From positions 94,963,624 to 95,027,623 of the forward strand of contig CM049308.1 of the NCBI GenBank assembly GCA_026874595.1: a stretch of DNA of 64,000 nt, written 5' to 3'. Shown here piece after piece: positions 1-12,055 of the stretch. The stretch comes from Sipunculus nudus (Eukaryota > Annelida > Sipuncula > Golfingiida > Sipunculidae). Each line of letters opens with the position of its first letter. Position 1 is the first letter of the stretch. Made by a program: the position numbers and the translations under genes. The notes under the pieces were generated by a model, which had not been told where the DNA came from, did not search any database, and worked only from the letters and a program-made list of their open reading frames with translations.

Positions 1-428
1 CCCCCTGGATAATAATAATGTGTGTGAGAAATAAGGAAAAACCCTCATTCAATATGTGTTTTATTCAACTAACTGAACTAACAAAGGTAAACCAGTTTTT
101 ATTCAAGAATATTAGTCATGGTCCACTTTTTTTTTTTTTTATAAATTTCACGTCATAAAACATTCCTTATCACAAAATGAAAACTGCTCAATTGTTTACA
201 GTGAAGACAGCTTGATACATGTATTTTTAAAAATATTCATGGTCTTTTGTGTATTCATGTAAAAGTGTTTTCAAGTTATAAAAATAAGATCTAACTTTAA
301 AGCACCAAATAGTATTTGCCACATTACATCACCTCACAGCACATATTATTAATCAAAAATTTATGTACAACTACTCAACAGGTATTTTTTAAACATGTTG
401 CGTTCTTTTCAGTCCTGTGTTTACTAAT
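1..428. other. AT-rich sequence with no gene seen
   Basis: No exon-like sequence is visible. It lies beyond the 3' end of the hAT transposase remnant. I looked for the second terminal inverted repeat of that element here and did not find it. A poly-T run is at about 127-140. Confidence 0.5.
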
Positions 429-890
429 TCAAAGATTTATATCTCCCAGTCTACTTCTTCTGTTCCTCTCAAATGCCCTATAACATGTCACAAGTTTAGT
501 GGCTTTGTCTATGCCCAGCCTGTTTCTCAGTTTCTTCTGTACAACTCTGAAGTTTGAGAAGATGCGTTCAACTGATGCTGAGCTGGCATGCAGGGTTGAG
601 AGTTTGGAGGCGCTTGGGTGTCTCAACACATTTCCACCAAGTAGCTGGTTTCATTCCTGTAATTGTACTTGAGTGAGTCAGGGTACTTGGGAGAAGTCCT
701 TCTTCCACTTGAAATTTGCACAATTCAGGGATCAGCTCAGGGTCCTTATTCATCAAATACTGCTGGGCAGCTTCTGTGTAGTCAGGGGAGTGCTGTTTCC
801 TAATATACCAAGGATGGAGAATATTAGCCAGGAAGTGGACAGGTGTCATGGCCCCTTCAAATCTCTTCTTTACTTTGTTCCTTTGTGGTT
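429..890 (-). pseudogene. hAT-family transposase, C-terminal fragment (frameshifted)
   Basis: Read from 890 down to 429, this encodes the last part of a hAT DNA-transposon transposase. The first part carries the pattern RFEGAM..VHFLANILHPWY, followed by an A-rich stretch typical of the helical region. After a frame change near 630 the frame continues with SSASVERIFSNFR and KKLRNRLG, the hAT dimerisation signature (S-S-x-S-x-E-R-x-F-S). The N-terminal BED finger and most of the catalytic core are absent. An in-frame stop lies just upstream, near 904. It is a dead remnant, probably an internally deleted copy; cysteines or acidic catalytic residues of an active enzyme cannot be seen. Family assignment is strong; the exact hAT subfamily (for example ZMYM- or SCAND3-like) is unknown. 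Confidence 0.82.
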
Positions 891-1011
891 GAAGTATTTC
901 ACATTCTTAGAGGGAACACCGCTCCTCACAAGCGTCTGGTATCAGACTGAAGTGCATCTAATTAAGAAATGTGTGACTCAATTCCTATAATCCCTTTATT
1001 TCCCAGTATTT

Positions 1012-1036
1012 CCCGGAAAATTAACAACCCTGGAAC
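1012..1036 (-). repeat. Possible 5' end of the hAT element
   Basis: On the minus strand the sequence CAGGGTTGTTAATTTTCC starts near 1036, in front of the transposase remnant. It looks like a hAT terminal inverted repeat beginning CAGGG. The matching opposite end and an 8-bp target duplication were not found, so the call is tentative. Confidence 0.3.
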
Positions 1037-1039
1037 TTG

Positions 1040-2740
1040 GTTATAAAGCAACAAATATTTGTTGTTGTTGTTGGTGCAAATTCAAGGCGAAAGTTTTTTT
1101 AAAGTTATTGTAAATGTTCAATGTCCATTGAATTTATTAATGTTGGTTTGAAAAATTTATGTTTTGCTGATAATTTTCATGTAAAAGCTGGCAATGTCAA
1201 TTTAATTTAAACAGAAGAAATTCAAGAAAATGAGACATCAGTTATAACACTGTTATGATATCACTTACTTTTATACAGGCTAGAAAACACTTCAACTAAG
1301 AAATGGCACACTTAGGAACTTACTCATGTCAAATCTTTGAGATATGTTAGACAAGTTCTATAGGAAAAACACTGTCCTAAATCACAGGATTTTCCAGGCA
1401 AAACATTTACAGATATCAGCCCTGTTAGTCTGTTAATAACCAATCTTCCAACTTGGACAAACTGTGCTTTATCAAATGGGCAATAAGACAAAACTACTCA
1501 TGAATTCACTATTCCATGATACTAGTGAAGTTTTTATTCATCTGTTCACCTATGATAAAATTTTAAAAAGTTAGTACTCCTGAGTTACAGAGTTGAGTGA
1601 TCTTTTTTCAAACTGTGCCCACCCCTCTGTACAACTGTACCCTCAATTAAACAGGTCACCTGGGGTCAAGTAATAAACAAGTAAAGAAACAACCTTGGGC
1701 CTCCAGAAATGTGACAATCTGTAGTGTAGGAATGCCTGCCTTTGATGTTCACCAGATTGAAACATCTATCAACCCCAGAAGTTCCCTCCAACTTGAGGCA
1801 GAACCAAACCAATTTCTTCAGTGGTCAGACTTAAGTGTATCCTCTCACCCGTTACAATGTGTGACAAAAGGACAGACTGGAGGGTGCATGCTTCATCAAA
1901 GAGCCCGACACCTGATGCCCAATGATTCTATTAAAGGCATTTTAGAGGCCATATTTCATACATCATTCTACCTCTTACTTTCATCCTCTGACAACTCCCA
2001 TTCAAAACTGAAATATAATCACCTCAACTGAATGGGAAGTTTGCTTCATAGCTATATATCCAGGCTAACTTCAGCACATTCTAATTAAACCACTGAAAAC
2101 TAGCTAAGAGTGTACTTAGACTAGATCTGTACTTTCTTCTCAACTTTAATGAAATCTTCTCTAAAATATCAACCCCACAAACCCTTTTCATCAGATATTT
2201 TTGGTCAAAGAGTAAAAACCAATATTGATTTAGTATGTAAACATGAATATAAATTACACTGACATTTCAAATAATCCAGGCTATTATGTCTCATAATATA
2301 TCATGTTGAAAAATGTTATAATTGAATAAATTTATTTATATATAAATCCACTGCAAATTACTTAGTACAAAATTCAGTATTATCACACTTGTTGAAACTG
2401 AGAAAATTTGATGCAGTGAAATTTTGTTCCACTGAGGATTTTTTGCTTTCTACTTTATTTTTTTTACAGGCTTTCTTGTAAACAACATGAAAATGACTGA
2501 GTCTGCCAGTTGGTACTGATAACAAATGGGTGTGATTCTTTGTAATTATATTCTTACCACAGCCAAAACTGAGCCTAATCAAAACATCATCGAGCAATTA
2601 GAATTTAGATATGTCCTTTACTGGACTAATGTATCACTGTGGTAGTGCACAGATATATTAAATGTATTATTCATCAAATGATGCCAAACTTTAGTTTCAA
2701 AAGTCCAAAGTCTGCTGGGTGTTTGTAAAATTTCCGAGAA
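1040..2740. other. No recognisable gene
   Basis: AT-rich sequence. A 106-codon open frame at 1711-2031 (+) and a 79-codon one at 2358-2597 (-) show no domain, no repeated motif and no convincing splice context. Confidence 0.45.
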
Positions 2741-2744
2741 CTGG

Positions 2745-3205
2745 TAACAAGGCCTACAGGCCTAATATGTACTGTTATAGGATATATATACATTGGGTAT
2801 AATGCTTCCATGCTGGACCATTACTTTTCAAGTACATGTGTGACATGTATTATTACAAAGTAAGTACTAAACATTTTGAAGAGAGTATAAGGACCAATTT
2901 CCCAAAGGCAATTCCTGGAAAATTGCCTGGAGGTACACAGCACAAAATGATTGTATGAGTATGCCATCTTGTGTATGAGAAAGCCATCGAAGATGAGTAT
3001 GCCATCTTGTGTATGAGAAAGCCATCGAAGATGTATGGACATGCAAAATTTCAGGCAGATACCTCAAACCACTCTTTGGCTATGTGCACAGATGCATCAT
3101 GCATGAACCTAAGAACAATTGTAGGTGGCACCACAAGTCTTGCATCAAACTATCCGAGATATATAGACATGCACAATATCAGGCTGATATGTCAAATAAC
3201 TCCTG
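2745..3205 (+). repeat. Dispersed repeat, GTGGCGCCAC family (copy A)
   Basis: Begins with 'aggcctacaggcctaat' and matches 62535-63125 along its length: shared 'ttacttttcaagtac', 'catgcaaaatttcaggcag' and 'gtgcacagatgcat' blocks. In this copy the central palindrome has decayed to GGTGGCACCAC. It contains a tandem duplication of about 38 bp at 2965-3035 ('gtatgagaaagccatcg' twice). It is non-coding and unclassified. Confidence 0.7.
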
Positions 3206-3224
3206 AGAAATAAGCAGGAGCATA

Positions 3225-4752
3225 AAAAAACAAGGGACCCATGGGTCACAAAGCTCAGCTGATCATGATTGGAGTATAAATGTTCCTCCATTGTGATACT
3301 ATATCGACTCGATAAAGGTTATGAATATAATGGACATGTTTGGCTTTTATAAAGGAATGTAATGTGATATGTGAGAAATGATAAATGAAATTACCTGACT
3401 GATGGATTAATAGAGTAAAATATAGTGGTTTATTTTTTATCTATTTAGGAGGGGTTGAAAATTTGATATATTTGAGCAAATATGAATGCAATTACAGCAG
3501 TAATAAGCAGTAGTAGAATTATGATAAGGCTATTTGTTGAAGAATCTATAGTGTATGGAAGTCTGCAAGATTTCAATTTGACAGATATGATATTATGATT
3601 TACTATGCTGACGAGGGGATTTATGAATTTGTGACTGTATGACACAATATCTCTTCAGTCTTGACAAGGTACATTATTTTGATGCCCACTATGTCTACAC
3701 ATTACACATTATTGACATAATTTCTGGCATGTACATAGGTACCTATGGACGAATAGTTATACAAAATATTCAAATATGAATAAATCTTATTCATCTTGTT
3801 TTTGTTTACTGAAGCTGACATTGGGATGGGGTTCGGAGAAGGGAATAGGGAGGGCAGCAACAAGGTGGATGTAGAGAGAAAAGGAGAGAGAGAGGACGGA
3901 GCGTTGAACACTATTTAAATACTTGGAAGGTTAAAATCTGAAATATTATGAAAAGTAGATAATGTCTGATCGGAAAAGGTAATCTTGGCCGTGGTTGGTT
4001 GATATGATTGAAGAAATTGTTGCAAATAATATTATGAGATCGACCATGTGTTTCCATTGGTTACCTTTTTGATAAGCTGTTGACAGTTCAACAGTTTACA
4101 CATTTGTCTAATGAGATCCAATTATTTTAATAAACCTATTTATTTTATCATATGTATACATTAGCCATAAAGTCCCCATTTAACAGGTGGAAGGATTGAC
4201 AGGGGGAGGGGGTTATGATGGTAGTTACAACAACTCAGTCTCTCTGTATATATTATCTTTAATAATTAAATTTTATGGAATACCAATAGAACTATTGTAC
4301 ACAGTGCCAAAGTGCAAGGACTCTATGGGGAGGGGGAAGGGGATGGTGGGAGTTACAGCACCCTTGCATATTCATACAGGATATGAAATTTAATTCAAGT
4401 GCTTACAGGGAAAAATGTTTATTCATAATTATTAAATATTTACGCAGACAGAAAGGTGCAGAAACAAAGCAAATCATTTTAATTCCCATTCTACTGAGCC
4501 AGGAAAAATTAACAATATTTGCCTTAATTCCTTTTTTTCAATAGATTATTTTTTCCAAGTTAAAAAATGTAATTTCATATTTAAAGTATAACATATATAT
4601 ATATATATATATATGAATATTTCAGTTGATTCACATTTCTAAATTGCTTCAACATTCATAGCTAATTAATCTGGTTTAAAGTACCTGTCAACAGTCAGGC
4701 TAAGGAGTGAGAGAGAATGGTAGAGAAAGAGAGAGAGAGCTAGCTAGACTGT

Positions 4753-4793
<41 letters not shown>

Positions 4794-5450
4794 CTAGACT
4801 GCCAGAGAGAGAGAGGCTCTCTGGTAATTACTGCCTGACCAAGACAATCACAGAGGCAGTAGCTAGGTCAGAAGTTGAACCAGGTTATGTAACACTTCTT
4901 CAGGAGCACACATTTCACTGACTTGATGAAAACAATCAGGACATGGTGCTTGAAAACTTGAATGACATCTACAGTTTTTGATCAATTGGTTTCCAATTTC
5001 AGATTTTAACAGCTGAAATGCTTATGTGTACATACTGTGAAAATAAATCCACAGCACTAACACTAGTAACAGTAAATAAATGTTCACTGTAAGTCATGTT
5101 CATTATCATGCATGCTTTTACAAAGGAGTTAACTGTTATTCAATAATTACAGGTTGCCCATAGCCAAAAAACCACTAACACAAATGATATGAGATTTAAA
5201 CTATTCATAAAAATTAATTGGAATTATTGGGCAAAATATAATTTTAATTAAAAAATATTACAAATGACATCTGAAAAGATTTCTATGAATAGTATAATTG
5301 AAATAAATGATGATTAAAATAGTATTATAAAATATATTCATGAATGCATTAATGAATACATTTTGAAAGTATTTGCACTCAAATTCGACCCCAACCCTCA
5401 TTACAACCTTAGGAATTAAGTTTATTCTTTTTTTCTTTCCATGAGTAACA
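3225..5450 (+). repeat. Dispersed repeat family with AAGGGACCCATGGGTCAC end, fragments
   Basis: The 5' hallmark acaagggacccatgggtcac followed by agctcagctga is at 3228. Segments inside match other copies: 3650-3870 matches 37255-37475 ('cttgacaaggtacattat', 'tacataggtacctatggac'), and 5090-5400 matches 45760-46060. Small G-rich stretches (4200, 4325) lie at positions where other copies carry long G tracts. No coding region is seen. Confidence 0.65.
4590..4815. repeat. AT and GA microsatellites
   Basis: (AT)n at about 4590-4615, then interrupted (GA)n from about 4710 to 4815, with a 'gctagact' motif between the runs. Confidence 0.9.
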
Positions 5451-6140
5451 GATCGTTTTATCCAAATTAACCCTTCTATGGGTCGGCAACACGAAATACA
5501 TAATAAAAGATCACGGTCAGTGGCTAGGGTCTGGGGTATCCGGGCTTCCCCACTAAGCAGGGGAACCTTGTGTATAATTTTGCTGTTCTAGTATAAAATG
5601 GTTCCAAATTTACTCAAACTATGGCACTTCACGCTTAGCTAGTTCACATATATCAGTGGACTGCTAAAACTCTGTTGTCATTGTCACATGTCTAGTTCAT
5701 AATTCTCAATGCCCCTACTAGAACATTAAACTAGGACATTCATGAGGGGATTCATACCATGTTCAGCTGTTTACAAGTGGACCTGAAAACACCACCACTG
5801 GCACTATTAAATCATTCAGTAAAAGCCTAGCACACAGCTGTGTCATCAATAATTGTTAATACTAGCAATAGATTAGTATAGGACCCATTATCAGATTATA
5901 ACAAGAGCTAAAGTCGTCCACACGTCGGTTGTACAAGAGTCCAGCCCAAGGAGGCCGCATCCCAAAATCGATTGGTGTCAAATCACGGCGACCCTCTGCC
6001 TAAGTTCTCACGAATACACCACCAGCAATAACATTATACTCACAAATTCCTCATTCTAGCACACTGTGTGTAAGTTACCAAGTATCCTGGCAGGTATATG
6101 CGATAGTTTTACAAAATTAGACCGTTGTTTATGAAGGAGG
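5450..6140. other. No recognisable gene
   Basis: Unique-looking sequence downstream (for the minus strand) of the possible first exons at 6.1-6.5 kb. I could not identify a following exon here. Confidence 0.4.
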
Positions 6141-6148
6141 TCACTCAC

Positions 6149-6250
6149 CATGCCGGGACCACGCGACTCTGCCTGGCGCCGCCGACTGCCCGGATCCGCG
6201 GGAAACAATGGACATGGGCGCCATTTAACAATAAACACAGATCGGATCTC
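6149..6250 (-). CDS. Possible alternative first or second exon, product unknown
   Basis: A CpG-rich block ends at a good donor, GGCATG|GTGAGTGACC (exon end at about 6149). It can be read in two ways. One is a first exon starting ATGGCGCCCATG with the frame MAPMSIVSRGSG and so on. The other is an exon after a very short 44-nt intron, with acceptor AAAACAG at about 6245, continuing the frame of the upstream exon with EIRSVFIVKWRPC. Both are open to the donor. No domain is recognised. Which reading is right, or whether it is only promoter CpG sequence, cannot be decided here. Confidence 0.3.
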
Positions 6251-6288
6251 CTGTTTTTTTGTTATGTCTTAATAATATTTTAAGCCTC

Positions 6289-6513
6289 ACTTACTCTGTT
6301 GCCTACATGAACTCCGTGGCCTTCTACATCAGTCCTTTGTCTTTTGGAAGCGTGCCCATCAAATGCTGACGCCATTTTCCTCTTTTCTCGATTCGACCAA
6401 TCGTTATTTGGACTGGTATCTGCCTCAATCTTTGGCGCGTGTAGACTGGTATCTTCTAACATACGTTGTGACTCTCGAGGAGACGTCGACTGCCGACTCT
6501 CGACTTTAACCAT
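6289..6513 (-). CDS. Possible first coding exon of a nuclear protein
   Basis: From an ATG at 6513 the minus strand stays open for 75 codons and ends at GGCAACAGA|GTAAGTGAG, a near-consensus splice donor at 6289/6288 (phase 0). The peptide is hydrophilic, rich in S, R, E and K, and contains two basic clusters (REKRK and SKRQR) spaced like a bipartite nuclear localisation signal. The block is clearly richer in CpG than its surroundings, as expected at an invertebrate promoter. I do not recognise the family, and no downstream exon could be matched. Infer: N-terminal exon of a nuclear regulator transcribed toward the window start. A chance open frame is possible. Confidence 0.45.
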
Positions 6514-6824
6514 TTTATACTTGCCGGTTCACAGCCAAATGAAAGTGAAGTGACCGTATCAAAGATTTCGTCCTTGAACTTGAGTTTATTAAGCCGTGTA
6601 ATCGTCACGGGTGTTTACAAGTCTATTCAAGGGCGCCAGCTGGCACCACTCATGAATATCATTAACACCATGTCCCGGACTGGACGCAAATCGATGCCCT
6701 TACCTATATACTATATAAATATATAGGGGAATCACGGTTTTACAACAATATTGTTTTAGAATTCACAAAAGGAGCCGACTGAAATATGCTTTATACAATT
6801 GTGAAGTCATACTGTTTACCATAT

Positions 6825-7032
6825 CAGAGGCGGATCCAGGATTTAGGAAAAGGGGGGTCCAACCCAGGAGGACTCATGAAAACCCTAAAAAAGGTCCCCA
6901 GGTCAGGAAAAGGGGGGGGGGGGTCCAAGCCGCAAAATTTTGTCTAAAGCCCTTAAAAACTTCGTTTTTGATGAAAAAGGGGGGTCCAGACCCCCTTGAC
7001 CCCCCCCCCCCCCCCACTTGATCCGCTTCTGC
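6825..7032 (+). mobile_element. MITE with TIR CAGARGCGGATC
   Basis: A 208-bp non-autonomous DNA element. It starts CAGAGGCGGATCC and ends GGATC(C)GCTTCTG, i.e. near-perfect terminal inverted repeats, and is flanked by CATAT on both sides (possible target duplication). Inside are repeated 'aaaaggggggtcca' blocks and a long C tract. A second copy, split by another transposon, lies at 43896-43939 plus 46730-46896 in reverse orientation. Confidence 0.75.
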
Positions 7033-8100
7033 ATATGGTGGCCTGCATACCTGGTTGAGCTGAACACTTTATTGCAACATATATATGGCGTCCCTGGCCC
7101 AGTTTTTATTGAATTTAAATCTATTTTGGAAATAAATAAAATGGAAATTTTATCTTTTATTAAATGTTCAAAGGCAAAGCACTAAAGCTAGAAGATATTT
7201 TATATCACTTATTCAAACCAGTTGATTTGCACATTTTAAAATTATGAACGTTTACATGTGTTCAACACATAATAATAATAACAACAATAATAATAATAGG
7301 CTAATAATAATAGTACTAACAACAACAAAAAATCATGCACTCACAAAAAAAATAATAATGATGATGATTATTAATAATTTTACTACAAAACCTTTTATTT
7401 AACAAATTTATAATTTTGTCTTTATTTATTCACAAAGACAATAGATCTATGAAGCTCCCATTCTTTCATTTTAAGTGGTTGCGGGTGAGGTAGGCGATTG
7501 CGACAAGGTCAATTTTAAGCGGCCGCGGATAAAATATAGGCCTAAGCTGATCCTGGATTACCTGGACAAGTAATTGTTTTAAAGCATATTTAAATTATTT
7601 TGGTTAATTCTTTCATTTTTCAGCGGAGAACAGTTTCCCCTTGATCGTTTCACATGTAACGTACCAAGGCACACACCTTGTATATATCATGATGTATGCA
7701 ATTATAAATAGACGGGACATCTTTTGCAAATTATTAAATGAGCGCGGGCCGGGTGAGGGTGCATGGGGGTGGTCCGTTATCTTACGTTGATCTTCGGTTC
7801 AAAGTGATAACCAAAGAGGTCTATTACTGTAAGAATGGCTTTGTCTTGCGATTGTTGAGCAGAGTTATAGGGCAATTACGACAGAGATTCAGCCGATAAA
7901 TATATATGTGAATGAAGATTTCGAGGAGAATAATTGTAACTAGGCTGTAGTTAATTATTGTATTCTAATTCGTATATGTTCCATTTTAGATCAACCGTTT
8001 AATATGCATTACTTTGACAAAACAGGTTGTACACGCAGTATTAATGCGGATTTCGGCCTTGATCTTCAAAGCATCCCATTGGAAAAGGTGTAGGCCGGCA
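7033..8100. other. No recognisable gene
   Basis: AT-rich; interrupted AAT-type simple repeats at 7268-7380. A short CG-rich patch lies at 7735-7760. Confidence 0.4.
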
Positions 8101-8520
8101 CGATTCCATTGGTCGCGGGCGGGACGTGTTTCCACACGCAATCGCACACGCAATCGTTTGCAAAACATATTGTATACTTAAAGCTGACTGACTGCAGATG
8201 TTTTTTCGCTTTGTTGAGCAGCTACAGGTTGCTTTGGTCAAGACCCGAGCCCTGTGAGCTCCTTAAGCATAATTTTAAGAGCCAAGAGACGTGATGCACC
8301 AAGCCAAGCAGGACGCCGCGTATCGGTGACTTTGAGGAAAGCCACAACACCCATGCATTGCCACAAAGGCAAAAGCAGCATACATTCCCTCCACCGATCT
8401 CAGCAGCGGAGACCTAGCCAATCGAGAGCCGAATTCGATCAATGCAACGAAAAAAATTTGGAGACGAATGCCATCTATACTTGCAGTTTCTGTCATTTAG
8501 ACAACGTTAGCAAGTGACTT
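8100..8520. other. CpG-bearing block, possible exon or promoter, unassigned
   Basis: GC and CpG content rise here relative to the flanks. Open frames exist on both strands (8254-8517 + and 8275-8496 -), but neither shows a family signature or convincing splice sites. It may be an untranslated first exon or promoter; undecided. Confidence 0.25.
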
Positions 8521-8771
8521 CTGGCTTAATCGGAGTATTTATAAATGAAGTGTAACTTATTGCTGTTCCTGTGACCCCCTCTGTGACGGACCTTTGCGAA
8601 ACGTTTGACTTGCCGGCATTTCTTTGTTGAATGGGTTTGGATTAGTTTGGGCGCCCACATTTATAAACACGATATGAAGCGAACAGCCTGAGTGCGACGG
8701 GGTTGGTGTTTTCAAATAACGATATTTATTTCATGCAAAAATATGCAGCAATTGTACACCAAGATTTGTCC

Positions 8772-8986
8772 TACAGAGCCCGGGAGACGACATGGTAAAA
8801 AATATTGATAAATTACTAGGTGTGAAAAATATATTTCCAAGGTTGAAAAAATATTTACGAATTACTGATCCGTGCGCACGAATTAATAACTATTTTTTCC
8901 ACCTAAGAAATATATTTTCCACACCAAGTAATTCGTGCGCACGAATTAATAAATATATTTCACTATGTCGTCTCCCGGGCTCTGTA
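8772..8986. mobile_element. Palindromic foldback MITE, TA target duplication
   Basis: The block starts TACAGAGCCCGGGAGACGAC and ends with its reverse complement GTCGTCTCCCGGGCTCTGTA. The two halves pair over most of the length. A TA at each edge fits a Tc1/mariner-type target. Two copies of the inner palindrome CGTGCGCACG (near 8874 and 8936) lie inside. It is too short to code for a transposase. Confidence 0.78.
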
Positions 8987-9049
8987 CTTGTCCCTATTGT
9001 TTTAATAAATTAAAGGCGTTAATCATGTTGTGCAACTGGCTTGCGCAAT

Positions 9050-11350
9050 ATATATATATATAGGTCCCAATGACCTAACTGCATGGGCCAAAATAGTATT
9101 TCGTGGATACTATATTTCAGTCTGACTGGAGAACTAATAAGAACCCTTCATAGAATTTTCAGAAATTTGGCATCCTTGTAGGGTCACATGTACCATTTCG
9201 TTTTGGACTGACCTCTGACTTCCGAACGTCTATTTGGATGAAAATAACATGAATGATCGGATGTATTAATCTGAAATTTGGCAAGTACATAGTACTTGGA
9301 TAGCTTCATCTCATATAAAGGACTGGTGGCACCACCTACAAGTTTTCTCCGAGTAGCTCAAGTTTTGCCCGTCTCAGGTGCGGTTGGATGTATATTGGCC
9401 TGGGAATTTGCATGTCCATGGACCTTGGACATCTTTATCTAGTACGGTAGCACTACCTCCATTTTTCTTTGCGTGGTGTCCATCAGTGCGTCAGAAGTGG
9501 CTGAAACATTTGCCATGCCCGTTTGTTTTGAGTAAATTTTTTTTTCTTGTACGCAAGACTATACCTACATCGCATGGGTTTTACGGTTCCAAATGTGCGT
9601 CTATTTTTGTAAAATCACAAATCTAAGGGGTGGTTGGATGTATTGGCCTGAAAATTTCATGTCCATAACTTGGTTAGCTTTGTCTCGTACAAAAGCGGTG
9701 ATGGCCTAGTTATAACTTAAACTATATATGTACTAACTAATGACCCCTGTGTCTTGACGCTCAGCTAAATGTGTCTATAAGGATATGTTTTTGAGCCTGT
9801 TCAGAATATGGGTCCTGTGATCAGAAGCCAACCTGACTACCCAAACTGAAGTTATCATCCATAAACTAATTTTTGAATGGATGGATCCTGTGACCTTGCC
9901 GTTTGACCTAGTGACCCCAAAACTTACCCTATCGGCAGGTGCGCCACACAGGGAAGACGGAAGGTTTGCGATGAAAAAGTATGGCTAAAATGCATTCACA
10001 ATCTTTCTAAACAACCCGGAATCAACAGAGTTCCTATTCTAGTGGTGGGCGATAAACAAGTCAAGTTTGAATCCAATATTTCAATCCAAACTGGTGTTAC
10101 CATCTGGAACTAATATGTTGATAGATGGCCCCGTGACCTTGACCTTTGACCTTGAGACCCAAAAATCCGTTTCTTACACTTTTTGCAGGGGGGGGGGGGG
10201 GGGGGGGGGGGGGGAGGTGGAATGAAGGGATTAAAGTTTAACATCTGAAATATAACACGACTGGATATATAAGTTGCTTTCAAATTTCAGACTTTCATAA
10301 AGCTGATCACTTTATTTTCCATTCTCCTGATGTTACAATCAGATCTTAATGTATTCTAATCTAATTATTTTTTAAATTAAATAAATTTTACACATTTGCA
10401 ATAAAAACTAATGTCCAAGTGCACAGGTGCAAAGGAATCAATGGCATCGGGGGGGGGGGGGGGGGGGGATGGTGATCGAGATTAACAACACTTCTGCATA
10501 TACATACAGGGCAAACAAAGCCTGATCTTCAACTCTGATGAGGCGGGAAAATAATGTATTAAATTGTATTAGATCCTCATTTTATTATCACATCATTTTT
10601 CTTATATTTTAAGTTTATATGTCTATACATTTCTAATATAATATATATCTGAATATAAAAGTTGATTCTTACTTCTAAATTGCATCATCATAAATTTCAA
10701 TCAGATAACTCCACACCATACATTCAAATGTATATATATTTTTTCCACAAAAATATATCTTTTAAATTTTGCAAGACAAATAATATCTATAAATTATACT
10801 TGATTCAGATTACACAATTTTTAATTGTGCCTTTATTTATCCATAATTTGCTTCATATTTTATAAATTTATGCATACTGGTGGGTTTAATTATATTCTAA
10901 TTTGCTAAAATCATTTTAAAAAAACGGTTTTACTTAAATATGCTACATTATCACAACGTTGGCATCTTCTGGATAACTCCTTGAATTAGATTCGAGGAAA
11001 GTTTTGTATATTGGAGTGGAAACAGCAATACAATAAAGGAAATACAATTACAATTACTCCATAACACTTGGTGGGTTGGGTTTGCGGGGGGGGGGGCATT
11101 GGGGTGGTGATATGAGAATAACTGTACACCTTTCACAGCAGGGGATCTCCCCCAACGACTGTAACAAATCAGGGTCCCTGGCATAGCTGACTTCCAGTGA
11201 TTCCAAATTTTGGATTCGTAGGTCTAATCGTTTCCAAACGTGCCAGTCTAACGAACAGACGGACGGACGGCTAGACAGACGGATGGACGGACAATGGACA
11301 ATGGACCACGACTTTAGCTCAGATGACTTATAGTCAGGTGAGCTAAAAAT
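9050..11350 (+). repeat. Dispersed repeats with G tracts and a copy of the AAGGGACCC-family 3' end
   Basis: 9090-10180 holds diverged direct repeats built on phrases like 'gaccttgacctttgacc' and 'tggtgg..accacc'. From about 10190 the sequence follows the large dispersed family: long G runs (10190-10214, 10450-10468, 11085-11095), 'acatgctgcatcttctggat'-like blocks, and the family 3' end at 11260-11348 ('gacggacgg...ggaccacgactttagctcag...gtgagctaaaa'). No gene is seen. Confidence 0.6.
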
Positions 11351-11363
11351 GCATAAAAATTTG

Positions 11364-12055
11364 AAACAAGGGACCCATGGGTCACGGTGCTCAGCTGAAG
11401 TTTGAAAATTTTAGCAAAAGCAAAAGATGCTGATTTCTATTGTCATTTTTTTCATATGTATAAGCATATGGAAGCTAAGAGGAAATGGCTCTCCCACTTG
11501 GTTATAGTAAAGTTCTAATTATATGACTGCAAAACTAATACTCTGAGAAGACTGTCATAAAGAAAAACAGTAAATTATTTAGATATTGTGATGCATACAA
11601 AAAATTTACAGGTGGACAGGCAAGTGGACAGAATGGACTGATACCTTTATTTTACTTTCAGGGGAATAATGCATTCAAGTTAATATTAAAACCTATTCTT
11701 TTTTAGCATATCCACTTTTTCCATTAATAGTTTTTATCAGATTAATTTTTTTTAATTTACAAGTTTCATCAATTTGTAATTAATAAAATCTATAAAACAT
11801 ATGTTAAAACATCAGAATTGTAAGTTGCATCATTTTTTATCCACAGTATAGCTTACATCAGGTCGTTTTATGCATACACATATATTTTAATATTTTAAAT
11901 CACAAATGTTTAAACTGAATTTAAAAGAAAATACTGCTAAATCTTCAAGATCATTCCTTAAATCATTATTAAAAAGTTTTGTACATTGAAATTTTCAGTA
12001 CATGCTTCATTTTATTCACTGATATAAATGATTCGGTAAATTTGATAAAATAATA
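11364..12055 (+). repeat. AAGGGACCC-family dispersed repeat, 5' part
   Basis: Starts with acaagggacccatgggtcac and 'ggtgctcagctgaag', only about 15 bp after the end of the previous copy, so copies are arranged head to tail. The internal sequence matches 26130-26680 and 37500-38220 ('gatgcatacaaaaaatttacaggtgg', 'cacatatattttaatatttt'). Confidence 0.65.
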
